From positions 475,644-539,643 of the forward strand of contig VXSP01000045.1 of NCBI GenBank assembly GCA_009837885.1: a stretch of 64,000 nucleotides of DNA. Direction: 5' to 3'. The DNA is from Holophagales bacterium (GTDB lineage: Bacteria > Acidobacteriota > Thermoanaerobaculia > Multivoradales > Multivoraceae). Below, one piece after another: positions 48,722-56,863 of this stretch. The number at the start of each line of letters is the position of its first letter. Position 1 is the stretch's first letter. Position numbers and translations under genes: made by a program. Below the pieces are notes generated by a model. The model was not told where the DNA came from, ran no database searches, and worked only from the letters and a program-made list of their open reading frames with translations.

Positions 48722-50233
48722 ATGAACACGAAGAAGCAGATCCTCTTTACCGCCCTGATGGTCGCCGGCGCCCTCGTGTTCGGCATGATCATCGCCGGCG
48801 GGCTGAACCTCACGGAACCGACGCGGGCCGAGGAGACGTCGCGGCCCGCCCTGACAGCGGAGAAGGACTCGCGGGACGAGCAGGCGCGACGGGTGGAGCG
48901 CCACGCGAGGACCGCGATCGACAGCTTCGCCGACCTGGCGGAATCGGTCCTTCCGGCCGTAGTGACGGTCGACGTCGTGCGGATCGAGGAGGCGCCGGAG
49001 GTGCGGCGCTTCCAGGACTTCTTCCGACGCCTTCCGGGACAGCCGGACCCGGAGCAGGAAGAGCAGCGCTTCCCCGGCGCGGGGAGCGGCTTCCTGATCT
49101 CGTCCGACGGCTGGATCGTCACGAACAACCACGTGGTGGAGCGGGCGGAGACGATCCACGTCGGCATGGACGGCCGCGAGTATCCCGCCGAGTTGAAGGG
49201 CCGCGACCGGGAGACGGACCTGGCGTTGCTCAAGATCGACGCCGGCGAGGAACTGCCGCACCTGCCGCTCGGCGACTCGGACGCCCTCCGGGTAGGCGAC
49301 TGGGTCATGGCGGTCGGCAATCCCCTGAGCTTTGAAGCGTCGGTGACCGTCGGCGTGGTCAGCGCCAAGGGCCGGTCGATTCCGATCGAGAACAACCGCG
49401 CCGACTTCGCGAACTACATCCAGACCGACGCCGCGATCAACCTGGGCAACTCAGGCGGACCTCTCGTCAACACCGCCGGCGAGGTGGTGGGGATCGCGAC
49501 CGGCAAGGCGTTCGCCGAGAACATCGGTTTCGCGGTGCCGGTCGACGTTCTTGAGGGAGTGCTTCCCCAGTTGCGGGACGAGGGCCGGGTCCGGCGCGGC
49601 TACCTGGGTGTCCAGATTCGGGACCTGGAACACATCGAAGCCCGTTACTACGGGCTGGAGGAGGCGGATGGCGCGTTCGTGTCGGACGTTCAACCGGACA
49701 CTCCTGCAGAGAAGGCGGGAGTCGAGGCCGGCGACGTCATCCTCGGAGTGGACGAGCACGAGGTGGAGGGAACGCGCGATCTGATCGATTACGTGGCCGC
49801 GCTGCCGCCTGGCCGCGACGTTGAGTTGCAGGTGCTGCGCGACTCCGAGCGCATCGGACTCGACGTCAAGCTCGAGGAGCGGCCGTCCCTCATCGCGGAG
49901 CAGGAGGAGCCGACGCCGGCCGCGCCGCCACGTGAAGAGAGCCTGGACTGGCTCGGCCTGGAGCTCCGGCCGCTGACCTCGACCTTGCGGGAGCGGGCTC
50001 AGTTGGACCGCGGCCAGCGCGGTGTTTTCGTATCCGGCGTTTCCGCCCGCAGCGTCTTCGCGGAGAAGGGCTTCCAGGAAGGGTTGGTGATCGTCGGAAT
50101 CAACGGCGCCGGGATCGAGAACCTGGCCGACCTGGGCGACGCAACGGCCGATCTCGAGTCCGGCGATCTCGTGCGCGTCGAAGCACTCGCCCCCGGCGGC
50201 CAGCGGCTCTTCGCGGTCATCGAAGTACCCTGA
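48722..50233 (+). CDS. degQ: DegP/DegQ-family periplasmic serine protease (HtrA)
   Basis: Quality-control protease and chaperone of the periplasm. The 503-residue protein has an N-terminal membrane anchor or signal segment (about residues 8-28), a trypsin-like domain with His137 (TNNHVVE), Asp166 (RETDLALLK) and Ser244 (LGNSGGP), then two PDZ domains (from about 285 and 415). The intact triad suggests activity. The NtrC-type regulator starts 22 bases downstream, so the two may belong to one stress response. Confidence 0.95.
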   Translation: MNTKKQILFTALMVAGALVFGMIIAGGLNLTEPTRAEETSRPALTAEKDSRDEQARRVERHARTAIDSFADLAESVLPAVVTVDVVRIEEAPEVRRFQDFFRRLPGQPDPEQEEQRFPGAGSGFLISSDGWIVTNNHVVERAETIHVGMDGREYPAELKGRDRETDLALLKIDAGEELPHLPLGDSDALRVGDWVMAVGNPLSFEASVTVGVVSAKGRSIPIENNRADFANYIQTDAAINLGNSGGPLVNTAGEVVGIATGKAFAENIGFAVPVDVLEGVLPQLRDEGRVRRGYLGVQIRDLEHIEARYYGLEEADGAFVSDVQPDTPAEKAGVEAGDVILGVDEHEVEGTRDLIDYVAALPPGRDVELQVLRDSERIGLDVKLEERPSLIAEQEEPTPAAPPREESLDWLGLELRPLTSTLRERAQLDRGQRGVFVSGVSARSVFAEKGFQEGLVIVGINGAGIENLADLGDATADLESGDLVRVEALAPGGQRLFAVIEVP

Positions 50234-50255
50234 CGCCTCCGCGGAGATCTTCGCC

Positions 50256-51623
50256 TTGACGCGGCCCACAGGTCCGCGAGTGCTCGTGGTCGACGACGAG
50301 GAGTCGATTCGGTCGTCGCTCCGGATGATCCTGGAGTTCGAACGCTACCGCGTCGACGAGGCGGCGAACGGCCAGGAAGCACTGAGGCGGGTGATGACGC
50401 GGCCTCCGGCCGCCGTCCTGCTCGACATCAAGATGCCCGAGATGGACGGCCTGGCGACCCTGTCCGGCCTGCGGGAGCAGGGCCACGAGATGCCGGTCGT
50501 CATGATCAGCGGCCACGGCGACATCGCCGCGGCGGTCGAGGCGACACGGCTGGGCGCGTATGACTTCCTGGAGAAGCCGCTGGAGCGGGACCGGGTGCTC
50601 CTGGCTCTTCGCAACGCCGTCGAACGGCAACGGCTCCGGGACGAGAACCGGGAGCTCAGGCGGGCTCCCTCGGAACTGGTCGGCCAGTCCCCGGCAATGC
50701 AGGAGCTGCGGGCCACGATCGAGCGCGCCGCGCCGACTCCGGCCACCGTGCTGATCACCGGCGAGAGCGGAGTCGGCAAGGAACTCGTCGCGCGCGCCAT
50801 TCACGCCGGCAGTCAGCGCAGGGATATGCCCCTGGTCCAGGTCAACTGCGCCGCGATCCCGGACGAGTTGATCGAGTCCGAACTGTTCGGTCACGAGAGG
50901 GGCGCCTTTACCGGCGCCGTGCGCCGTCAGGTCGGGAAGTTCACGGCCGCCGACGGCGGCACGATCTTCCTGGACGAAGTCGGGGACATGTCCGCCCGCA
51001 CCCAGGCGAAGGTCCTGCGCGCTCTCCAGAGCGGCGAAATCGAACCGGTCGGAGCCAGGATGGCGACGACGGTCGATGTCCGGGTTGTGGCAGCGACCCA
51101 TCGCGACCTTCCGGGGGAGATCGAGGCCGGACGCTTCCGTGAAGATCTCTTCTACCGTCTGAACGTCGTTCCGGTGCACGCGCCGCCGCTGCGCGAGCGC
51201 CTCGAGGATCTCCCGCTGCTGGTGGAGCACTTCATCGAGCGCTTTGCGAGCGAGAACAACTACCGCCCGAAGAACCTGACCGCGGGTGCGATCCGGCAGT
51301 TGCAGGCGATGCCGTGGCGCGGCAACGTCCGGGAACTGAAGAACCTGCTCGAGCGCGCGCTGATCCTGAGTCCGGGCGACAGGATCGACCGGGCGGCCAT
51401 CCTCAGGCTGGCGGGTTCCGTGCGCGGCGACCTCTCGGAGGCTATTCTCGCGCTTCCCACCCTGCGTGAGTTCAGGGAGAGTTCGGAACGCATGTACCTG
51501 TCGAAGAAGCTCGAGGAGCACGGCTGGAACGTGACCCGCACCGCGAAGGCCATCGGAACGCCCAGGAGCAACCTGTACAAGAAGATGGAGCAGTATGGGC
51601 TCCGCCGGGAGGGAGCGTCTTGA
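50256..51623 (+). CDS. Sigma54-dependent response regulator (NtrC/ZraR family)
   Basis: 455-residue transcription activator. The receiver domain has phospho-acceptor Asp57 ([12 protein letters not shown]) and Lys107 (EKPLERD). The AAA+ domain has GESGVGKE and GAFTGA (residues 216-221), which contacts sigma54. The C-terminal Fis-type helix-turn-helix ends [23 protein letters not shown] start just after degQ. No histidine kinase is in the window. Confidence 0.94.
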   Translation: MTRPTGPRVLVVDDEESIRSSLRMILEFERYRVDEAANGQEALRRVMTRPPAAVLLDIKMPEMDGLATLSGLREQGHEMPVVMISGHGDIAAAVEATRLGAYDFLEKPLERDRVLLALRNAVERQRLRDENRELRRAPSELVGQSPAMQELRATIERAAPTPATVLITGESGVGKELVARAIHAGSQRRDMPLVQVNCAAIPDELIESELFGHERGAFTGAVRRQVGKFTAADGGTIFLDEVGDMSARTQAKVLRALQSGEIEPVGARMATTVDVRVVAATHRDLPGEIEAGRFREDLFYRLNVVPVHAPPLRERLEDLPLLVEHFIERFASENNYRPKNLTAGAIRQLQAMPWRGNVRELKNLLERALILSPGDRIDRAAILRLAGSVRGDLSEAILALPTLREFRESSERMYLSKKLEEHGWNVTRTAKAIGTPRSNLYKKMEQYGLRREGAS

Positions 51624-52063
51624 TCTCCGAGCGCCCCGGAGCCTCGACTCCGCACCGGATTCTGGTCGCCAAGCCCGGCCTGGACGGCCACGACCGTGGC
51701 GCCAAGGTGGTGGCTCGAGCGCTGCGCGACGCGGGATTCGAGGTGATCTACACCGGGCTCCGGAAGACCCCGGAGCAGATCGTGGCCGCGGCCGTTCAGG
51801 AAGATGTTCGGGCCGTCGGTCTGTCGATCCTCTCCGGCGCCCACAACACCCTGCTGCCGGAGGTGGTGGAGGGTCTTCATGTTGCCGGCGCCGGCGACGT
51901 GCTGGTGTTCGCCGGGGGCATCGTTCCCGACGCGGACATCGCGGGGCTCAAGGCCGCCGGCGTGGACGAGGTCTTTCCGCCGGGCTCCAGCACGGGGGCG
52001 ATCGTCGAGTATCTGAACCGCCGGCTGACGGCGGCTGGGCCGGCCGGCGGGTCCGGCCGCTGA
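51620..52063 (+). CDS. Stand-alone cobalamin-binding domain (methylmalonyl-CoA mutase C-terminal type)
   Basis: 147-residue Rossmann-like B12-binding protein. The lower-axial-ligand motif is [10 protein letters not shown] with His24, followed by SILSGAHN and [11 protein letters not shown], the DxHxxG, SxL and GG elements. It matches the small or C-terminal domain of acyl-CoA mutases, which in some bacteria and archaea is a separate subunit. The large subunit is not in the window. It begins at TTG overlapping the regulator's stop and its stop overlaps the valS ATG. Confidence 0.88.
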   Translation: MISERPGASTPHRILVAKPGLDGHDRGAKVVARALRDAGFEVIYTGLRKTPEQIVAAAVQEDVRAVGLSILSGAHNTLLPEVVEGLHVAGAGDVLVFAGGIVPDADIAGLKAAGVDEVFPPGSSTGAIVEYLNRRLTAAGPAGGSGR

Positions 52064-54789
52064 TGGCGGTCAGCCGGCCCTTCGCCAACGCGCAACCGCC
52101 GGGCCTCGCGATGGAGAAGCGCTTCGAACCTGCCTCCTACGAGGGCAAATGGCAGGCGTGGTGGGACGAGCAGGAGCTGTACCGCTGTCCGGCCGATCCG
52201 GAAAGCGAGGGGCCGAATCCGTACTGCATCCTGATACCGCCGCCGAACGTAACGGGCAAGCTGCACATGGGCCATGCCCTGCAGAGCACCTTGCAGGATC
52301 TGGTCACGCGCTGGCGGCGCATGCGGGGCGACAACGCGTTGTGGCTGCCCGGCACGGACCACGCCGGCATCGCGACCCAGCTCATGGTCGAGCGGCACCT
52401 GGAAGAGCGGGGCTCGAGCCGGATCGAACTCGGCAGGGAGAAGTTCGTCGAGCGGGTGTGGCAGTGGAAGCACGAGTACCACGCGAACATCCGCGGCCAG
52501 TTGCAGCGCCTCGGCGCTTCCTGCGACTGGTCTCGCGAGCGGTTCACGCTCGATGACGAACTGGCGCGCGCGGTACGCACCGCCTTCGTGCGTCTCCACG
52601 AAGAGGGTCTGATCTACCGGGGCGAGTACATGGTCAACTGGTCACCGGTACTGCGGACGGCGGTCTCCGACCTCGAGGTGGAGAACCGCGAGGTCCAGGG
52701 CCGGCTGTACCACCTCTCCTACGCCCTGGAGCCGCTCTCGGGAAGCTCCACACCCGAGGAGCCGCTCGTCGTGGCCACCACGCGCCCGGAGACGATGCTC
52801 GGGGATACCGCCGTCGCCTACCACCCGGAGGACGAGCGCTACCGTCACCTTGCCGGCCGCATGGCCAGGCTGCCCATCCTCGGCCGGCGTCTGCGGCTGG
52901 TCGCTGACGACCACGTAGACCCCGCCTTCGGCACCGGACTGGTCAAGGTCACGCCCTACCACGATCCGAACGACTACGAGATCGGCCGCCGCCACGACCT
53001 GCCGGGCGTGCGCGTGATTGGCTTCGACGGCCGAATGACCGCCGAGGCCGGGCCCGACTTCGAAGGCCTGGATCGCTTCGAGGCCCGGCGCCGTGTGGTC
53101 GAACGGCTGGAGGGCGAGGGACGGATCATCAAGGTCGAGCCCCATGTTCACAGCGTCGGCCACTCCCAGCGGAGCGGCGAGCCGATCGAACCGATGCTGT
53201 CGCCGCAGTGGTTCGCGGACGTCTCCGGCATGGCGAAGGAGGCCCTCGCGGCGGTCGAGAGCGGCGAGATCAACCTGATTCCCTCCTCCTGGGACCGCAC
53301 CTGGGAGCACTGGCTCAGGAACATCCGGCCGTGGGTCATCTCCCGCCAGCTCTGGTGGGGACACCGCATTCCGGCCTGGTACGACGCGGGCGGCGCCTGC
53401 TACGTCGCGATGGACCGGGCGGCGGCCGAGGAACAGGCGGGCACTACCGAACTCACCCGCGACCCGGACGTACTGGACACGTGGTTCTCGTCCGGCCTGT
53501 GGCCGATCTCCACACTGGGCTGGCCGGACGAGGAGGCTCCCGATCTCCGCACCTGGTACCCGACCGAGGTCCTGATCACCGGCTTCGACATCCTGTTCTT
53601 CTGGGTGGCGCGCATGGTCATGCTGTCGCGGCATCTCTACGGCGAGGTGCCCTTCCGGGCCGTCCACCTGACGGGACTGGTTCGCGACGCCGCCGGGGAG
53701 AAGATGTCGAAGACGAAGGGCAACACGGTCGATCCGATGGACCTGATCGAGGAGTACGGGGCGGATGCGATGCGCTTTACCCTGGCGGTCCTCGACGTGC
53801 CGGGACGCGACATCCCACTCGACCTGGAGCGGATGGCTGGCTACCGGGCCTTTGGCAACAAGATCTGGAACGCGGTTCGGTTCGCCCTTGCGCGCACCGA
53901 GGGCGCCGTGACTCCCATGTCCGGGTCGGAGCTCGAACGCGACGGGCTGGCCGCTCCCGAGCGGTGGATCCTGTCGCGGCTGTCGGATACCGCGGCCAGG
54001 GTGAACGACGGACTGGAGGAGTTCCGTTTCGACCGGGCCTGCAACGCGCTCTACCACTTCTTCTGGCACGAGCTCTGCGACTGGTACATCGAGTTCGTGA
54101 AGCCCGCCCTCGCGGGTTCCGCCCCCCGGCCGCGCGCCGCCGAGACGCTGCTGTTCGTACTCGATGCGAGCCTGCGGCTTCTGCATCCGGTCATGCCTCA
54201 CCTGACGGAGGAGCTCTGGCAGCGGCTGCCGCGCGACCCTTCGGCGGCAGGACCGAGGCCTTGCAGCATTTCAGTCCAGGACTATCCGCTAGAGACTCCC
54301 GAACTCGCCGATCAGCAGGCCGACCGGGGAATGGACGCGCTGATCGCCGTCGTCCAGGCAGCCAGAAGCCTGAGGCGAGAGCGGAATCTCGCGGCGGCGG
54401 TGAAGATGTCGATCGCGGTCGAGGGTGGGGACTCCGACCTGACCGACTTCGTGATCGAGCAGGGGGCCCTCCTGGATGCGGTCGCTGGCGTCTCCGGGAT
54501 CGGGGCGGGGAACGGTGCGGACTCCGCCTCTCGCTCGCGGGCCGGGGGGCTGAACCTTGCGTTCGAGGTCGAGGCGGCGCCGATGGGCGAGGCCGAACGG
54601 GCGAAGCTCAGGAAAGAACTCGACCGGCTCGACGCCGAGATCGCGGGAGCGCGCGGCCGCCTCTCGAGTGCCGGTTTTCTGGAGAAGGCGCCGGCCCACG
54701 TCGTGGAGGGCAACCGCAGCCGCCTCGCCGAACTCGAGGAGCGACGGAACAGCGTGATGGAAACGCTTGGCCAGGCCACTCGGTTGTAG
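52063..54789 (+). CDS. valS: Valine-tRNA ligase
   Basis: Charges tRNA-Val. The 908-residue class I enzyme has the HIGH-type motif PPPNVTGKLHMGHALQ, the editing domain, DVLDTWFSSGLWPISTLGW, KMSKTKGN and a C-terminal coiled coil with the usual stem (EELDRLDAEI-like). ATG at 52063 overlaps the previous stop; MEKRFEPASYEGKW at 52111 is an alternative giving a more standard N-terminus. Confidence 0.96.
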   Translation: MAVSRPFANAQPPGLAMEKRFEPASYEGKWQAWWDEQELYRCPADPESEGPNPYCILIPPPNVTGKLHMGHALQSTLQDLVTRWRRMRGDNALWLPGTDHAGIATQLMVERHLEERGSSRIELGREKFVERVWQWKHEYHANIRGQLQRLGASCDWSRERFTLDDELARAVRTAFVRLHEEGLIYRGEYMVNWSPVLRTAVSDLEVENREVQGRLYHLSYALEPLSGSSTPEEPLVVATTRPETMLGDTAVAYHPEDERYRHLAGRMARLPILGRRLRLVADDHVDPAFGTGLVKVTPYHDPNDYEIGRRHDLPGVRVIGFDGRMTAEAGPDFEGLDRFEARRRVVERLEGEGRIIKVEPHVHSVGHSQRSGEPIEPMLSPQWFADVSGMAKEALAAVESGEINLIPSSWDRTWEHWLRNIRPWVISRQLWWGHRIPAWYDAGGACYVAMDRAAAEEQAGTTELTRDPDVLDTWFSSGLWPISTLGWPDEEAPDLRTWYPTEVLITGFDILFFWVARMVMLSRHLYGEVPFRAVHLTGLVRDAAGEKMSKTKGNTVDPMDLIEEYGADAMRFTLAVLDVPGRDIPLDLERMAGYRAFGNKIWNAVRFALARTEGAVTPMSGSELERDGLAAPERWILSRLSDTAARVNDGLEEFRFDRACNALYHFFWHELCDWYIEFVKPALAGSAPRPRAAETLLFVLDASLRLLHPVMPHLTEELWQRLPRDPSAAGPRPCSISVQDYPLETPELADQQADRGMDALIAVVQAARSLRRERNLAAAVKMSIAVEGGDSDLTDFVIEQGALLDAVAGVSGIGAGNGADSASRSRAGGLNLAFEVEAAPMGEAERAKLRKELDRLDAEIAGARGRLSSAGFLEKAPAHVVEGNRSRLAELEERRNSVMETLGQATRL

Positions 54790-54802
54790 GCTTCGCCTCC
54801 CG

Positions 54803-55621
54803 ATGACGGTGGACCCCTGTCGAGACTTCGAGCAGCTTGCGAGCGAACTCCGTTCGCGGTCCGGGCGCCTGCCCGAGAACGTCGTGCTCATGGACACGGT
54901 CGACTCGACGAACCGGTTCGTCAAGGGCCTGGTCGACCGGTTCTACGAAGAGGAGGCGACGCCGTCCCCGGCGTTCGTCGTCGCGTACGAACAGACCGCG
55001 GGCAGGGGTCGCCAGGGCCGTTCCTGGGTCAGCTCGGCCGGCCGCGGCCTCTACTGCACCTGGTTGCAGCCGTTGCCGGTTGGCCGGGGACCCCTGGAGG
55101 ACCAGCTCGGGACCTTGCCGCTGCTGGTCGGAGTCGGCGTCTGCCGGGCCCTGGCGGCGCAGGTCGACGGGACAGCGCTCCTCAAGTGGCCCAACGACGT
55201 GCTCGTCGGCGGTCGGAAGATCGCCGGGATCCTGATCGAGACGGTGGCCGGCAGCAACGGCGAGATGGCCGCCGTGATCGGCTTCGGCGTCAACTATGAC
55301 TTCGGCGCCGGCAGCGAGCTTCCGACTCCGGTGTCGACCTCGCTTGCACTGGAGACTGGGGCCACGCCGTGCCGGGCGGCCGTTGTGGAACGCCTCGCCA
55401 GGTCGCTGAACCGGGAGTTGGGCCACTGCGGCGATCTCGACTACACGCTGGACGCTTACCGTGCCTGCACGGTTCACCGTGAAGGTGACGAAGTGAGTTG
55501 CCGCGTCGGCGGCGAGACACTCGCGGGACGGTTCGCCGGTTTCGACAGCGGCGGCCGGTTTCGACTGCGGACCGCCACCGGTCTGCGCACGATCGCCTCG
55601 GGCGAGGTCATCGAGGCCTAG
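54803..55621 (+). CDS. birA: Biotin-[acetyl-CoA-carboxylase] ligase
   Basis: Attaches biotin to the acetyl-CoA carboxylase carrier protein. The 272-residue protein has VDSTNRFVK, the biotinoyl-AMP loop GRGRQGRSW (from residue 67), LLKWPNDVLVGGRKIAGIL and the C-terminal SH3-like cap. There is no DNA-binding winged helix, so it should be a class I ligase without repressor function. Confidence 0.93.
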   Translation: MTVDPCRDFEQLASELRSRSGRLPENVVLMDTVDSTNRFVKGLVDRFYEEEATPSPAFVVAYEQTAGRGRQGRSWVSSAGRGLYCTWLQPLPVGRGPLEDQLGTLPLLVGVGVCRALAAQVDGTALLKWPNDVLVGGRKIAGILIETVAGSNGEMAAVIGFGVNYDFGAGSELPTPVSTSLALETGATPCRAAVVERLARSLNRELGHCGDLDYTLDAYRACTVHREGDEVSCRVGGETLAGRFAGFDSGGRFRLRTATGLRTIASGEVIEA

Positions 55622-55633
55622 GGAACGCTCGGC

Positions 55634-56317
55634 GTGGTCTCCGAGACTGCCGACCGGGAGTACTTCGAGACAATCGAGGAGGAGTTCATCCGGCTGCGGG
55701 GCGCTCCGCTGCTCCTGAGCCCCGCCGACTGGCGCCTGGCGGACCGCTGGCGCCAGGAAGGCGTGCCCCTGTTTCTCGTTCTGGAGAGCATCCGCCTGGT
55801 CTTCGAACGGCGCGCCGAGCGGCAGGCGGCGGCGCCGGAGGCGCAGCAGAGGAGGGTGAGCAGCCTGCGCTACTGCCGGCCGGCGGTGGAGAAGGCTTGG
55901 GCGGAGTACCGGGAACTAGGCGGAGCTTCGGCTCGGCAACCCAGGCCGGCCGCCATCGACGTGCGGTCCCGGCTTCAGGCTCTGGCGGACGCGCTCCCTC
56001 CCGCGACGGCCGATCTCGAGAGCTGGCGGCAACGGCTGCTGGAGCTTCGGGGGTCCGCGCCGGCCGTCGAGGATCGCCTGACCGGGTTGGACCGCGAACT
56101 CGTGGACCGCGCCTTCGAGCTTCTGCCGATCCGTGACAGGGAAGAGGTGACGACGGAGGCCGAGGCCGCCCTGGGGAGGATGGCCGGTCGCATCGACCCG
56201 GAAAGGCTGGCGGAACTCCGGCAACGCATGGTCCGCAGGCTGGTTCGGGAGCGCCTGGGTCTGCCGCTCCTGTCCCTGTTCGCGGAACGCCCCCGGCCGT
56301 CCACCCGTTCAGGTTGA
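55634..56317 (+). CDS. Hypothetical protein
   Basis: I cannot name this 227-residue protein. It starts at GTG with YFETIEEEFIRLRGAPLLLSP and continues DWRLADRWRQEGVPLFLVLE, a pattern suggesting a conserved helical family. It is predicted soluble, largely alpha-helical and rich in Arg, Glu and Leu, with no transmembrane segment and no cysteine pair. It follows birA by 12 bases and is convergent with the methyltransferase gene. A protein-protein interaction role is possible but unproven. Confidence 0.6.
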   Translation: MVSETADREYFETIEEEFIRLRGAPLLLSPADWRLADRWRQEGVPLFLVLESIRLVFERRAERQAAAPEAQQRRVSSLRYCRPAVEKAWAEYRELGGASARQPRPAAIDVRSRLQALADALPPATADLESWRQRLLELRGSAPAVEDRLTGLDRELVDRAFELLPIRDREEVTTEAEAALGRMAGRIDPERLAELRQRMVRRLVRERLGLPLLSLFAERPRPSTRSG

Positions 56318-56331
56318 TCCAGCCCGGTTGA

Positions 56332-56850
56332 TCAGCCGGCGTCGGTCGCCGCGGCCTTGCGCCAGCGGTCGGCCAGCCGATCGTAGAGCACGAGGCCGAC
56401 AGTCATTCCCAGGTTGAGCGATACGGCGGTCGGTACGCGTACGTGGTGCGTGCAGCGATCCAGGATGCCATCGGAGATCGAGCCGCTCTCCGGTCCGAAC
56501 ACGTAGCAGGCCCGCTCCGGATGGGTGAAGCCCGGGAGCGGAACCGCCTCCGGCACGATCTCCACCGCGACCAGGTCCGCGTCGCGTGGGGCCGCTTCCA
56601 GCAGGTCGTCGACCTCGAGCACCGGAACGTGGCGGTAGGCCCTGGTCGGGTCGGTGGGCAACCGGCGGATATCGATGTCCTTGGAGGCCTGGCCCAGGAT
56701 GATCATGCGGGCTTGGAAGCAGAGCGCCGCCCGCAGCGCGTGCCCGACGTTCACCGGATCGGACGGGCGGTCGAGGGCGACGCAGGCGAAACCGCGGCCG
56801 CCCAGGAGATCGGCGCGCCGCTGCACCCGGCGTTCGATCTTCTTTCCCAT
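56332..56850 (-). CDS. SpoU/TrmH-family RNA 2'-O-methyltransferase
   Basis: SPOUT-fold methyltransferase of 172 residues, probably acting on a tRNA ribose. Motif II YVFGPESGSISDGIL and motif III VRVPTAVSLNLGMTVGLVLYDR form the knotted SAM site. The size and the N-terminal VALDRPSDPVNVGHALRAAL fit a TrmL/TrmJ-type tRNA enzyme rather than rRNA RlmB. It lies 13 bases after the kinase-mutase fusion on the same strand. Confidence 0.88.
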   Translation of the reverse strand: MGKKIERRVQRRADLLGGRGFACVALDRPSDPVNVGHALRAALCFQARMIILGQASKDIDIRRLPTDPTRAYRHVPVLEVDDLLEAAPRDADLVAVEIVPEAVPLPGFTHPERACYVFGPESGSISDGILDRCTHHVRVPTAVSLNLGMTVGLVLYDRLADRWRKAAATDAG

Positions 56851-56863
56851 TCAGCTCCCCCGT

